Notes under the pieces: generated by a model
Seen by the model: the letters and a program-made list of their open reading frames with translations, nothing else
Databases searched by the model: none
What the model was told of the DNA's origin: nothing
Made by a program: the position numbers and the translations under genes
Part shown: positions 15,540 through 24,652 of the stretch, in pieces
Position numbering within the stretch: the stretch's first letter is position 1
How the letters are laid out: each line of letters starts with the position of its first letter
Assembly: GCA_964611895.1 (NCBI GenBank)
Contig: CAZTDN010000009.1
Coordinates: 28,295-92,294, forward strand
DNA length: 64,000 nt
Reading direction: 5' to 3'
From: JAIEOG01 sp964611895
GTDB lineage: Bacteria; Bdellovibrionota; FAC87; UBA2466

Positions 15540-16616
15540 ATGAAAAAAGTACTGCTCCTGTGTGGAGGACGTTCTGCGGAACACGAAATCTCGCTCATTT
15601 CCGCCAAAGGCATTTTGGATGCCTTGGATCGCTCGGCCTATGACCCCCTACTCGTGGGTGTGGCCAAAGACGGAACTTGGTACTGGCAAGAAGAATCCAG
15701 CTACTACGAAGGAGAATTTCGAGCCGATAAAATCCGCCTCAACACCCACCAACCTAAAGTTGCGCTGGCGCCTTACTTAAACACTCACAAGCAAGGCACA
15801 CTCACTTTGCCCGATGGCGAGCAAAAGTGCTTTGACGTCGTATTTCCAATACTGCACGGCCAGTACGGAGAGGACGGGACGCTGCAAGGAATGTTGGATC
15901 TGATTGGAATACCCTACGTGGGCGCACGTTGCGGCGCCTCTTGGGTGTGCATGGACAAATGGCTCACCAAGACCCTTTGCGAAAAAAATGGAATCCCTGT
16001 CGCTGACTACGTCGGTATAAGGCGAGGAGAAAACCTAAAAAGCCGTTTACCGGAAGTAGAACGTCTTGGACTTCCTCTGTTTGTAAAACCGTCGTGCCAA
16101 GGCTCTTCCATCGGAATGACCCGTGTGACCGATCTTTCCCAGCTACCCAAAGCCATTGATTATGCCCTGCAGTTCGACCGCATTTGCTTGATAGAGCGTG
16201 CGATTGTGGGCCGTGAACTGGAGTGTGCAGTCCTCGGTCTGAGAAACAAGCCCCAAGCCTCATTGCCCGGAGAAATCCACGTTTCCGCAAAAGCAGGTTG
16301 GTATTCCTACGAAGCCAAATACCTTGGGGGTGATTTAGCTCGCACCGAAATCCCCGCAAAGCTCAGCCCCGCCCTGACAGAACAGGTCCAGCGATTTTGC
16401 GAAAGAGTTTTCACCATCTTGGAATGTGATGGTATGGCGCGCATCGATCTTTTGCTCGAGGAAAAAACGGGCAAGATTTACCTGAATGAACCCAACACGC
16501 TCCCCGGTTTTACGCCGATTAGCATGTACCCAAAAATGTGGGAAGCCACGGGCTTGCCCTACTCCAAACTGATCTCTCGCTTGATTGAATTGGCCTTTGA
16601 GAGAGACAAAGTCTGA
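15540..16616 (+). CDS. ddl: D-alanine--D-alanine ligase
   Basis: Cytoplasmic ATP-grasp enzyme joining two D-Ala for peptidoglycan. 358 residues, as usual for DdlA/B. Seen motifs: LLCGGRSAEHEISLISAKG, the signature HGQYGEDGTLQGMLDLIGIPYVG (written here in parts: FPILHGQYGEDG), FVKPSCQGSSIGMTRV for ATP binding, RIDLLLEEKTGKIYLNEPNTLPG for Mg2+ ligands, and a final GFTPISMYP. Followed 17 bp later by pepP. A TATAAT lies 6 nt upstream of the ATG, which could drive a leaderless transcript or be chance. Confidence 0.96.
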   Translation: MKKVLLLCGGRSAEHEISLISAKGILDALDRSAYDPLLVGVAKDGTWYWQEESSYYEGEFRADKIRLNTHQPKVALAPYLNTHKQGTLTLPDGEQKCFDVVFPILHGQYGEDGTLQGMLDLIGIPYVGARCGASWVCMDKWLTKTLCEKNGIPVADYVGIRRGENLKSRLPEVERLGLPLFVKPSCQGSSIGMTRVTDLSQLPKAIDYALQFDRICLIERAIVGRELECAVLGLRNKPQASLPGEIHVSAKAGWYSYEAKYLGGDLARTEIPAKLSPALTEQVQRFCERVFTILECDGMARIDLLLEEKTGKIYLNEPNTLPGFTPISMYPKMWEATGLPYSKLISRLIELAFERDKV

Positions 16617-16633
16617 AGTAGACTCTGGGCGAT

Positions 16634-17968
16634 ATGGTGAGTGGTTCTCTTTCGAAAATCGATTTTGCCCTTCGACGAAAAACATTTCTTCAAAAAATCG
16701 GCAACGGCGTGGCTGTGCTCCCTTCTCCACACGAAGCAGTGCGCAACAACGACGTCCGCTACGCGTTCCGACAACATAGCAATTTGATTTACCTGACTGG
16801 TTTTCCGGAGCCCCATTGCTTAGCCTTGTTTTCGGGCGCCTCGAAAGAGCCGTTTCAAATCTTTGTCCACCCCAGGGACAAGACCAAAGAGATCTGGGAA
16901 GGCCCGATTTTGGGCCCGGAGCGCGCAAAATCGGCACTGGGTGCAAACAAAGCGGGGCCGTCCATCCCGGAAACCGCTTTTGATGAGGCCTTTGTTCAAG
17001 CCATGCTCGAAGCCGACAAGCTGTATTACCGCTTGGGAGTTTGTGCAGAACAAGATCAACGCATCTTGAGATTGCTCCAAAAAGCCATGCGCAGACTAGG
17101 CCGCACCGGGCGCTCTCTCTGGCCCATTTTGGATCCAGACGAAATTTTGGGTGAAATGCGTTTGATTAAATCCAAAGCCGAAATTGAAAGACTTCAGCGA
17201 GCAGGAGATATTACGGCGGAGTCGCATCAAAATGCCATGCGCATCGCCAAACCAGGAATGTATGAATACCAAATAGAAGCCGCGCTATTTCATTCCTTTA
17301 GAGGCAACGGCGCCAAGCGCCTTGGATATGAGTCCATTGTGGCTTCCGGCCCCAATGCGTGTGTTTTGCACTACAATAGCAATGAACGGCGCATGGAAGC
17401 AGGCGACCTGGTGCTCGTCGACGCCGGGGGAGAATTTGATTTTTACACCGCCGATATTACGCGCACCTTTCCGGTCTCTGGCCGTTTTACTGACGCCCAA
17501 AAACAGGTGTACCAAACAGTCTTAGATGCTCAGAAGTCTTGCATCTCCATGGCCAAGCCCGGCAAGACAATGAAAGATTTGCACAACCACGCCGTGGAAG
17601 TCCTGACCGAAGGCTTGAAAGAGCTCAAGATCCTCAAGGGCCCCACCGCTCAACTCATCAAAAGCCGCGCCTACGCAGAGTACTACCCTCACGGCACCGG
17701 GCACTGGTTGGGCATGGACGTGCACGATACCGGGAAATACTTTCAAGATGCTTACGACCATGCCCGCAAACTACAGCCCGGCATGGTCTTTACGGTCGAG
17801 CCCGGCCTGTATTTTGGTTTAGATTCGAAAGCGCCTTCCCGCTTTAAAGGTATCGGCGTCAGGATCGAAGACGATATCGTCATCACCTCTAGCGGCGCGC
17901 GCGTGCTAACCTCGGCCGTCCCTAAAGAAGTGGAAGAAGTCGAAGCCATTTGCAGTGGCGCAGAGTAG
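16634..17968 (+). CDS. pepP: Xaa-Pro aminopeptidase (M24B)
   Basis: Dinuclear-metal peptidase that removes N-terminal residues before proline. The N-terminal creatinase domain has FRQHSNLIYLTGFPEP. The pita-bread domain carries all five metal ligands: two Asp in VDAGGEFDFYTADITRTFP, His in HGTGHWLGMDVHDTG, Glu in FTVEPGLYF and Glu in GVRIEDDIVIT. At 444 residues it matches the E. coli enzyme. Placed 17 bp after ddl and 11 bp before a small lipoprotein gene, so it is probably the third gene of that operon. Confidence 0.95.
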   Translation: MVSGSLSKIDFALRRKTFLQKIGNGVAVLPSPHEAVRNNDVRYAFRQHSNLIYLTGFPEPHCLALFSGASKEPFQIFVHPRDKTKEIWEGPILGPERAKSALGANKAGPSIPETAFDEAFVQAMLEADKLYYRLGVCAEQDQRILRLLQKAMRRLGRTGRSLWPILDPDEILGEMRLIKSKAEIERLQRAGDITAESHQNAMRIAKPGMYEYQIEAALFHSFRGNGAKRLGYESIVASGPNACVLHYNSNERRMEAGDLVLVDAGGEFDFYTADITRTFPVSGRFTDAQKQVYQTVLDAQKSCISMAKPGKTMKDLHNHAVEVLTEGLKELKILKGPTAQLIKSRAYAEYYPHGTGHWLGMDVHDTGKYFQDAYDHARKLQPGMVFTVEPGLYFGLDSKAPSRFKGIGVRIEDDIVITSSGARVLTSAVPKEVEEVEAICSGAE

Positions 17969-17979
17969 GAGACAACCTC

Positions 17980-18315
17980 ATGAAAACAGTTCTCGTCTTG
18001 TCGTTCATTCTCTTGGCCGGATGTTCTGGAAAAAAGACCAAGTCGTCGGCCGACGCTCTCAAAGACCTCACTGCCAATTGGCAGAGCAAGCTAGGAGTAG
18101 CCACCAAAGCAGAACTGGTAGAGGAGTTTGGACAGGCCGACTGGTGTGAACAAAAACCCGGTGGTGCCGAGACTTGCCGTTTTTACAAAGCACTAGGAAT
18201 CGTTTGGAAAGGGGACCGAGACAATCGTACCAAGTACGAACGCTATGACGAAATCATGGCGGAATTTGATCCCCAAGGTATTTTGCGCGACTACAAAGCC
18301 CGCACCCAACGATAG
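17980..18315 (+). CDS. Small lipoprotein of unknown function
   Basis: A 111-residue protein. The start at ATG 17980 is set by an AGGAGA ribosome-binding site and gives a classic lipoprotein signal: MKTVLVLSFILLAGC, lipidated Cys15. The mature part contains AELVEEFGQADWCEQ and CRFYKALG, reminiscent of SmpA/OmlA-type small outer-membrane lipoproteins (a weak resemblance). It has two further cysteines that may pair. Convergent with mlaC, 3 bp apart. Confidence 0.7.
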   Translation: MKTVLVLSFILLAGCSGKKTKSSADALKDLTANWQSKLGVATKAELVEEFGQADWCEQKPGGAETCRFYKALGIVWKGDRDNRTKYERYDEIMAEFDPQGILRDYKARTQR

Positions 18316-18318
18316 ACT

Positions 18319-18972
18319 TTAGGATTTTTTCTTCATCGGAGCCGGTTCTGCCTTGGGAGCGGGGACGTCCTTGGTCTCATTCAACTCATCACGACGCTGT
18401 TTGAGCTTGGCAAGCAGATTGGAAAAACCCTTGCCCTTGAGAAAAGCGGTGATCTGCTCGCGAATATTTTCGCTATAGCGCAAATCTTCAAACGCAATAT
18501 CGTAAATACGCCAGGCATCGGCTTTTTTCGTAAGAAAATAGTCCAAGGTAAGCGTATCGCCTTTTACTGTGTACTTGGCGACGACTTGAGCCTTGTCACC
18601 AGAAACATCGATTTTGGTGAACTTGTACGTGGCCCCATCCCAAAACGTATCCAAACGGGTAAAAGCGGTTTTTACGACGACTTCTCGCAAAAGATCCCGG
18701 TAGGCACTGCGATTAGCCGCCGAATTTTTGGACCATTCTTTATTGCCAAGGCAGTCTTTAGCCACTTGCTCCCAATCCATCGAATTTTCAATGGCGTCAC
18801 GGGCCGCTTTGCGCGTGGCTGGAGCTAGATCGTTTACTTTTTTGGAGGAGTCAAAAAGCGAGGCGAGTTGGGTTTGAATCTTGGCTGCCTCACCGGTAAA
18901 AACCGGAGTTTCTGTAGCGAAGACGGATGAGTGGAATACGGTGACGAACATCAAGACGCTGAGTTTTTTCAT
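18319..18972 (-). CDS. MlaC/Ttg2D-family periplasmic lipid-binding protein
   Basis: MlaC shuttles phospholipids between the outer-membrane MlaA complex and the inner-membrane MlaFEDB transporter. The 217-residue product has a signal peptide (LSVLMFVTVFHSSVFA) and the family segments AIENSMDWEQVAKDCLG, FRDLLR-like YRDLLREVVVKTAFTRL, and WRIYDIAFEDLRYSENIREQI. A Lys/Pro-rich C-terminal tail is extra. No other mla gene is next to it, so its partners must lie elsewhere. Confidence 0.83.
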   Translation of the reverse strand: MKKLSVLMFVTVFHSSVFATETPVFTGEAAKIQTQLASLFDSSKKVNDLAPATRKAARDAIENSMDWEQVAKDCLGNKEWSKNSAANRSAYRDLLREVVVKTAFTRLDTFWDGATYKFTKIDVSGDKAQVVAKYTVKGDTLTLDYFLTKKADAWRIYDIAFEDLRYSENIREQITAFLKGKGFSNLLAKLKQRRDELNETKDVPAPKAEPAPMKKKS

Positions 18973-18994
18973 CCGAATAGTCTAACCGGCTTCG

Positions 18995-19966
18995 TCATGC
19001 CAGAAAAGAAGAGACTTGGTTCCAGACATCGGCGACCGAAAGGGACTTTAAACATTGTTGGTAGCCATACGGAGCACGGCACCTAGCCCTTTCACACGGA
19101 CTGCAGGCAACGCCTTCGGCCCGTACCACTCGAACGACAGGCCCTTCCGGTACGACGTATGCAGGATCCCCAGGGCCAAACAAAACTACCGTTGGCGCAC
19201 CTGCAAGAGTGGCAGCCAAATGCGCCACACCGGAATCATTCGCCACCACCAGTTCAGCATCGCAGCACATCTGCTTCAAAACTTGCAGGCTCGTTTTGCC
19301 CACCCAGTTCTCTACTCCTGGATCCCCTAAGGCATCTACCCGTGCGCCCCATTCAGCCTGAGCGGCTGTACCTACAAAACGGATGATCTTTTGCGGGTAC
19401 TTACGACGCACCTCGCGCGCCAGATCGATAAACCCCGGCCACTCTCGCAAAGAAATACTCGCACCGGGAGCGAATACCATAGGCCCCGCGTTCCGGCGGA
19501 CTGAAGGACTAGGTTGAAAGGTGGGCTTCCACTCAGCACCAGGAATACAATTTAAAAGCTGCGCATAGAGCCGTGACTTATGTTCTCTTGCGCTCCGACC
19601 CCTCCAGCGCAGGCTGCGGGACAGCAAAAAACCCGCCCCGAACTCTGCGTAGCCAATGCGCAGCGGAATGCCCGTCGCCGCCAGCTGAAGAATGGAACTC
19701 CAAGAAGCGGTTAACAAGACCGCCATTTCAAAGCCACCCAGATTCTGAGCCCAATACCGGAGAGCGCTCAAGCCACTTCGCTGCTTGGCACTCAAGGGTC
19801 GCACCTCATCAAACAACGAAAAATCTGTAAGATCGGAAAAAGCTTCGGGACAAACCAGTACAATCCGAGCGGCCGGAAAAGCAGCTCGCAATCCCCGATA
19901 AAATCCGAGGGCCATAATATGATCCCCCATCCAATTGGGGGACCGGACCAGAATAGAACGCACCAT
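18995..19966 (-). CDS. Glycosyltransferase family 9 (heptosyltransferase, WaaF-like)
   Basis: GT-B enzyme of the ADP-heptose:LPS heptosyltransferase family, acting at the cytoplasmic face on lipid A-core. It has the N-terminal ILVRSPNWMGDHIMALG (family IRxPxWxGDxxMA), the ADP-heptose loop VVANDSGVAHLAATLAGAPTVVLFG, and a C-terminal cysteine-rich CSPCERARCRAPYGYQQC typical of WaaF. 323 residues, normal size. A second, more divergent GT9 gene lies at 38467. Divergent from the CPBP protease gene. Confidence 0.88.
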   Translation of the reverse strand: MVRSILVRSPNWMGDHIMALGFYRGLRAAFPAARIVLVCPEAFSDLTDFSLFDEVRPLSAKQRSGLSALRYWAQNLGGFEMAVLLTASWSSILQLAATGIPLRIGYAEFGAGFLLSRSLRWRGRSAREHKSRLYAQLLNCIPGAEWKPTFQPSPSVRRNAGPMVFAPGASISLREWPGFIDLAREVRRKYPQKIIRFVGTAAQAEWGARVDALGDPGVENWVGKTSLQVLKQMCCDAELVVANDSGVAHLAATLAGAPTVVLFGPGDPAYVVPEGPVVRVVRAEGVACSPCERARCRAPYGYQQCLKSLSVADVWNQVSSFLA

Positions 19967-20017
19967 AAGGTTCTTCTGGAACTACACCGTCTTGGAACAA
20001 ACTGCTATAACGCGTCG

Positions 20018-20677
20018 ATGTTTTCCGTTGCGCACCCCCGTGAACGTTTTCAAGCGCTGCTGTTGGCGCTTGCCTTAGGAAACCTGCTCGCTGTGGGTTT
20101 TTTACCCGTGAGCCAAGAGCTAGGCGGTTTCATTGCAAAAGTTTTTCAGCTCGGCCCTTCGCCCTGGTACGGCGCACTCGCTTTTCCTGCGCTGGCGGCC
20201 GTCTTCTACTTTTCCCTCCCCCGCCCGCCCCAAGAGAGCCCCAAACACCGCGGCCCAGCAACAAGCCTCGCGCTTGCAGTAACTATCGCGCTGATTTCAG
20301 GCATCGTGGCCCCTCGTCCGAGTCTCTTTCACTACCCTTACCCGAGGATCGATTTGGCATGGACGCTCCTCCTTGCACCGTGGGGAGAAGAGCTGCTTTT
20401 TCGCGGCTGGTTATCCTCGCTGGGGTACCGTTTGTGGAGAAACAAAGTGGCGACGGCCACCAACCCGCTGCCCCTTTTTGTTTGGGTTCAAGCGGTCGCG
20501 TTTAGCCTGTGGCACTGGCAAAACTGGGGAAGTGGCCCGGTTTCCTCTGTGCTGCTTCAAGTAGCGTACACGCTCCCCGTGGGATTGTGGCTGGGGTGGG
20601 TGCGGTGGAAGTCGGGGGGGCTTACCTTGCCACTGATCTGCCACTGCGCAATCAATCTGGCGGCGCTACTTTTCTAA
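20018..20677 (+). CDS. CPBP family intramembrane metalloprotease
   Basis: Glutamic-type integral membrane protease (Rce1/Abi, CAAX family). The 219-residue product has about six membrane helices. It carries the catalytic set: EE at 124-125 with Arg129 (PWGEELLFRGWL), His166 (FSLWHWQN) and a His in the last helix (LICHCAINL). The open frame extends upstream, but ATG 20018 begins the membrane protein cleanly; a TATAAC -10-like box is only 6 nt before it. Its substrate is unknown. A tiny pilin-like gene follows 21 bp later. Confidence 0.83.
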   Translation: MFSVAHPRERFQALLLALALGNLLAVGFLPVSQELGGFIAKVFQLGPSPWYGALAFPALAAVFYFSLPRPPQESPKHRGPATSLALAVTIALISGIVAPRPSLFHYPYPRIDLAWTLLLAPWGEELLFRGWLSSLGYRLWRNKVATATNPLPLFVWVQAVAFSLWHWQNWGSGPVSSVLLQVAYTLPVGLWLGWVRWKSGGLTLPLICHCAINLAALLF

Positions 20678-20698
20678 GTGCGGTGATAGAATAAGAGA

Positions 20699-20875
20699 GT
20701 GAAGCGCGGACAAGCGATTTTGGAATATCTGTTGATGGTCATCATGCTCGCCGTGACGCTGGCGGTGGTGATCCGCAATACAAACCGCACCATCTACCAG
20801 TTTTGGACGGGCCTTGCCCGCCAAGTGGCCTCCCCTTGTCCTGACTGCACTTCCCCCGCCGCGCCCAACCTATGA
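20699..20875 (+). CDS. Small Flp-type pilin/pseudopilin candidate
   Basis: A 58-residue open frame with GTG start. Its N-terminus reads MKRGQAILEYLLMVIMLAV. That fits class III prepilin processing: basic leader, cleavage after Gly, then Glu at +5 and Tyr at +6, followed by a single hydrophobic helix of about 17 residues. The short mature tail (RNTNRTIYQFW... PCPDC) has two cysteines. Flp pilins and TadE-type minor pilins share exactly this E-Y start. The ribosome-binding site (AAGAGA) is weak. It sits between a CPBP protease and an S41 protease gene; no tad genes are in the window. Confidence 0.55.
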   Translation: MKRGQAILEYLLMVIMLAVTLAVVIRNTNRTIYQFWTGLARQVASPCPDCTSPAAPNL

Positions 20876-20927
20876 CGCACCAATTAACGGTTGTTAACTC
20901 CGCGTGGCATGCGGTGCGCCTCATCCA

Positions 20928-20956
20928 TTGACTTCAATCCTTTCGGAACCAATAAC
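20928..20956 (+). promoter_or_regulatory. Probable promoter of the S41 protease gene
   Basis: TTGACT (20928-20933), a 17-bp spacer and AATAAC (20951-20956) form a reasonable sigma70 promoter. An inverted repeat TTAAC-4-GTTAA lies just upstream (20884-20897) and could be an operator. Confidence 0.45.
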
Positions 20957-21017
20957 AAAAGCAATGGGATAGCGCCCGGTGGCAATCAGCACTACCGGGC
21001 TTATTGAGGGGGTACGC

Positions 21018-22787
21018 TTGTTATTCACATCGTTTGGCCGTCTTTTATCACTTCTAGTCATCGTTGGCCTGTCAGCTCCGAGTATCGAGGCAAAAACAGC
21101 CGAAGAATACTGGATGGAAACGGGGCTCAAGCTGACTGATGTCGCTATCAACAACAAAGCCTGCAATGTGAGTGAAAAGGAATTCGTTGCCTGTATTCAC
21201 GGGCTCAACGCGATCCTGGCGTTTCAGGAACCCTCCCAGCTTCTCGTTCCGGCGTCCCGACTAAAAGCGGAGACTGGATTTGGAAGCCCGATCTTGGACT
21301 TTGGCGTGATGGTCACCGTGGCCCCTAAGAAAGCGAACACCGACGATTTTGCAGAGATTTACAAAATGGTGCGCGCGGAAAAAGCCCTATCGGCCAAGGC
21401 AGAGGCCGAACTCTTTAAGAATCGAGACACAACCCCAGTCGACTTCCAAAAAATCTTTGATGCACTGCTCAACGTACCCGCCGTTCTCGACAAAGAAAGC
21501 GTGGTGGCCGGAGCCGTTATCAATGCGATGCTCACGGTGCAGGAAGATCCCCACACGCGGATTCTCCCAAAAGCCTCCATGGAGGACGATAATACAGCCG
21601 GAAATAAAAACTTTGTCGGTATTGGCGCGATTATCAAAGCAGTCAAAAAAGGTGAAAAAACTTCGCTCGTCATTCAACAACCATTCGAAAGTGGCCCCGC
21701 CTATAAAGCCGGAGTACGTGCAAATGACGTCATTACGCATGTCGATGGAAATTCGGTGGAAGGGAAGGACTTAGACGCCGTCATTGCGACGATCAAAGGC
21801 CCCAAGGATTCCGAGGTAACGCTCACGCTAAACCGAGCAGGAGCCGCATTGGACATCACGATCGTACGTGGGCTCATCGAGGTGAAAAACGTTACCAGCA
21901 AGATGATCGGCGGCCAATCCGAGGTCGGTTACGTCAAACTCTCTGACTTTATGCAAAGAGATAAAGACGGCAACACCTTGGTCTATACAGAATCCAAGGC
22001 GGGCCTGGAATCCGTTATCAAAAACTCACCCAAAGGCCTGATTTTTGACTTGAGAGACAACGGCGGCGGGCTGCTGACCGAGGCAATTCGAATCTCCAGT
22101 CTCTTTCTCAAACCCGGCAGCTTAGTGGTCAGTACAAAAAGCGTTAATGATGACAATGTCCGGGTATTTAATACCTCCCTCAAAAAATCCGAACGCCCGG
22201 TCTCGGAGACCCTGCCTCTGGTCGTGCTGATCAACGCTCGATCCGCAAGCGCGTCTGAGTTGGTCGCCGGCGCATTGCAGGATCACCAGCGAGCGTTTTT
22301 GGTCGGAGAACGATCCTTTGGAAAAGGCACTGTACAAGGCGTGATGCAAGACCGGACAAACCCTAAACTGTACCGCGCTCAGACCATTGAGCGTTTCTAC
22401 CAACCTTCTGGCAGGACCAATCAGGTAGCGTCGATCTTGCCCGACCTAGAAGTCTTCAGCACTCCGAACCCGACCGAGGCGGACAAAGTGGCGTTTCGAG
22501 AAGAAGACGAGTACGCAGCGCTTCCCGCGGTGGGCTCGACCTGGACCCAACCTCGCCCCGATGCTGTGAAACAGCTCGAAACCTGTGTCGCCAAAGGCAA
22601 AGCAAAAGAGCTCTTTGAAGCGGACGAAAAGGCGGGGCTAGGCGGAGACTACCAGCTCGCTGTCGCCATCGATGCCGTCAACTGTATTGCGGACGAAAAG
22701 ATCTGGACAGCGGACATGCCGGCCCCGGTCTTCAAGGCACCCAGAGCCACCAGCTTTTTGGATCGGCTCTTCGGACCGAGCAACTAG
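21018..22787 (+). CDS. S41 family C-terminal processing protease (Ctp-like)
   Basis: Periplasmic serine protease with a Ser/Lys dyad. About 589 residues: signal peptide (LLSLLVIVGLSAPSIEA), a helical N-terminal domain, a PDZ domain (GVGAIIKAV..., GVRANDVITHVDGNSV) and the S41 core with LIFDLRDNGGGLLTEAI, catalytic Ser in INARSASASELVAG and Lys in ERSFGKGTVQ. A C-terminal tail of about 110 residues holds two or three cysteines. The TTG start at 21018 is preferred because GAGGGGG precedes it by 5 nt; an in-frame GTG at 20979 is the alternative. Confidence 0.9.
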   Translation: MLFTSFGRLLSLLVIVGLSAPSIEAKTAEEYWMETGLKLTDVAINNKACNVSEKEFVACIHGLNAILAFQEPSQLLVPASRLKAETGFGSPILDFGVMVTVAPKKANTDDFAEIYKMVRAEKALSAKAEAELFKNRDTTPVDFQKIFDALLNVPAVLDKESVVAGAVINAMLTVQEDPHTRILPKASMEDDNTAGNKNFVGIGAIIKAVKKGEKTSLVIQQPFESGPAYKAGVRANDVITHVDGNSVEGKDLDAVIATIKGPKDSEVTLTLNRAGAALDITIVRGLIEVKNVTSKMIGGQSEVGYVKLSDFMQRDKDGNTLVYTESKAGLESVIKNSPKGLIFDLRDNGGGLLTEAIRISSLFLKPGSLVVSTKSVNDDNVRVFNTSLKKSERPVSETLPLVVLINARSASASELVAGALQDHQRAFLVGERSFGKGTVQGVMQDRTNPKLYRAQTIERFYQPSGRTNQVASILPDLEVFSTPNPTEADKVAFREEDEYAALPAVGSTWTQPRPDAVKQLETCVAKGKAKELFEADEKAGLGGDYQLAVAIDAVNCIADEKIWTADMPAPVFKAPRATSFLDRLFGPSN

Positions 22788-22790
22788 GAC

Positions 22791-23459
22791 TCAAAGTCGG
22801 AGCCGGACGAACTGCTTCAGGGCTTTTTTCTGGCTGGAACTGACGTCGACAAATTCAATACCCATTCCGGGGCGCAAGGGGTTGTGGGATGACCATCTCA
22901 CCACCCCTTCGCTATGAATGACAGGCACGGTTAAAGGCACGGGCAGAGGGATCGATAATTGAAGCCGTGCTTGTGCGGGAGCTGGATGCGGTGTTTCGAC
23001 AAAGCACCCCCCTTCAGAAACGTTGCGCAAAACAGGGTAGGACCATGCCTTACCGTCGTTTACTATCAATGGCAGATGAGTCTCATAACGGCGCTTCGTC
23101 TTCCACCAGCACATTTTGGGATCAAAATACAGGGTCCGAATCCGTGGGTTAATAAAGTAGGACAGACTCAACGAATAGATCATCAAATGCGTCAACAGTG
23201 AAAGAATGCTCGCCCCACGCATTTCGTAAAATGAATACAGGTCATTGATGCCCCAAACAGCAACAAAGCCAATCAACGCCAACCAGCCCAAGCGGGTCAC
23301 GCGTAACAAGCCAATCAAGACCAAAATGGGAAGGACGCCTGAAAAAAAACCATCAGCAACCGAAATTTCGTACCCATCTCGGTAATCCCGCAAAAGCTCG
23401 AAGGGAAAGTATAGAAACAACAAAGAGGTGAGCAAAATCGCAATAGGTCTTTTGGACAT
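22791..23459 (-). CDS. Membrane-anchored PilZ domain protein
   Basis: 222 residues. Four or so hydrophobic segments fill residues 5-110. A cytoplasmic PilZ domain follows: KRRYETHLPL, in which the second Arg of RxxxR appears as His, then NVSEGGCFVET matching NxSxxG, and a final GMGIEFVDVSSSQKKAL. This is a likely c-di-GMP sensor in the membrane, although the altered RxxxR may weaken binding. Its PilZ end resembles the PilZ tail of the kinase fusion at 13288 (GIEFVDM). Convergent with the S41 gene, 3 bp apart. Confidence 0.82.
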   Translation of the reverse strand: MSKRPIAILLTSLLFLYFPFELLRDYRDGYEISVADGFFSGVLPILVLIGLLRVTRLGWLALIGFVAVWGINDLYSFYEMRGASILSLLTHLMIYSLSLSYFINPRIRTLYFDPKMCWWKTKRRYETHLPLIVNDGKAWSYPVLRNVSEGGCFVETPHPAPAQARLQLSIPLPVPLTVPVIHSEGVVRWSSHNPLRPGMGIEFVDVSSSQKKALKQFVRLRL

Positions 23460-23488
23460 ACTGCAATTATACCACTGAGGCTATTTGG

Positions 23489-24193
23489 CTAAGCAGCTTG
23501 AGTTTTGTTCTCTGTCGAGCCAGGATTAAATCGGTACCCTTCGCCATAGATAGACTCGATATGATCTTTGAAGGTACCGAGCTTTTTGCGAATACTGCGG
23601 ATATGGGAATCCACTACCCGATCGGTGACGAACGTATCCACACCCCAAACGTTATTGAGGATCTTTTCCCGGCTGAGAACTCGATCGGGGTTGCGAATAA
23701 AAAAAGATAAAAGCTTAAACTCTAGCGCAGAAAACGCGACTTCTTTGTCCTGGATATAAACGCGGTGACCGATGAAATCGATCCGCAAGCCTTCCATTTC
23801 AAATTGGGAAGACCCATCTTTGCGAGCCTGGTTTTGCTTGATGCGAACTTTGATGCGCGCCTTGAGCTCGTCGGACTCAAAGGGCTTTTGCAAGTAGTCA
23901 TCAGCCCCCAGATCGAAGCCCATGACTTTGCTATGCGCGTCGCCACGCGAAGAAAGAAAAATCACTGGGGTGACCGCTGTCTCTTTTTGTGCCTTGAGCA
24001 AGTGACAGACTTCAAAGCCGTCCATCTCGCCCAAAGATATGTCCAAGAGGATGAGATCCGGTTTGTTCTCGCGAGCCAGCTCGACGCCTTGCTTCCCCGT
24101 ATCGGCAATAATCACCTTATATTCAGGGCTTAGGCACGTCTGGATGAGAAACTGGTAGTCCTTGTTATCATCAATGACTAGGATTTTTTCCAT
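23489..24193 (-). CDS. OmpR/PhoB-family response regulator
   Basis: A 234-residue DNA-binding response regulator. The receiver domain has acidic D8/D9, phospho-acceptor D51 (LILLDISLGEMDGFE), Ser81-82 and K103 (LQKPFE). The winged-helix domain (about 130-225) ends with VVDSHIRSIRKKLG and YGEGYRFNP. No histidine kinase gene is adjacent, so it is an orphan here. It is divergent from the cyclic-nucleotide-binding gene, 84 bp apart, and both may share a control region. Confidence 0.92.
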   Translation of the reverse strand: MEKILVIDDNKDYQFLIQTCLSPEYKVIIADTGKQGVELARENKPDLILLDISLGEMDGFEVCHLLKAQKETAVTPVIFLSSRGDAHSKVMGFDLGADDYLQKPFESDELKARIKVRIKQNQARKDGSSQFEMEGLRIDFIGHRVYIQDKEVAFSALEFKLLSFFIRNPDRVLSREKILNNVWGVDTFVTDRVVDSHIRSIRKKLGTFKDHIESIYGEGYRFNPGSTENKTQAA

Positions 24194-24277
24194 GCGTTTG
24201 GCTCTGTTTCCTTTTCGGACACCTTTGTAAAAACCTTGAACTCCGTCGGAGTGGTTCCGATAAGCAGGGATAAACGC

Positions 24278-24652
24278 ATGATCAAACTAGATTTCGATAG
24301 CCTTCCCCTCTTGAACCGATTCCGGATTCAAATACCTGCGGGATCGGCACTTTTTAAGCAAAACGACAAAGGCGATACCTTGTACATCTTACTGGAAGGT
24401 TCCGTCCGACTATTGCAGAAAACGGCGAGCGACGAAAAAACCATTGCCGTGCTTGAGGCAGGTGCAGTGCTAGGAGAATTTTCACTGAATTCGACCGCGG
24501 CACAGAGGCGTTCTTTCACAGCCCTCGCGCAAACCGACACCATCGCACTGGAACTGGCTCCGCGCAGCCAGAAAGCCCTATTCGAAAAACATCCCGAGCT
24601 GGAACAACAGATCCTACAAGCCCTCGGAGCCCCACTCGCCAACGCCGCTTAA
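24278..24652 (+). CDS. Small cyclic-nucleotide-binding domain protein
   Basis: A 124-residue protein made of one CRP-like cNMP-binding beta-roll: IPAGSALFKQNDKGDTLYILLEG, VLGEFSLNSTAAQRRSFTALA, then a short C-helix. The phosphate-binding cassette usually reads GExAL-x-xxxRxA; here GEFSLN...RRS keeps the Glu and an Arg. There is no DNA-binding domain. ATG 24278 with AGGGAT upstream is preferred over an upstream TTG. The 3' end overlaps the convergent lipoprotein gene by 4 bp. Confidence 0.8.
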   Translation: MIKLDFDSLPLLNRFRIQIPAGSALFKQNDKGDTLYILLEGSVRLLQKTASDEKTIAVLEAGAVLGEFSLNSTAAQRRSFTALAQTDTIALELAPRSQKALFEKHPELEQQILQALGAPLANAA

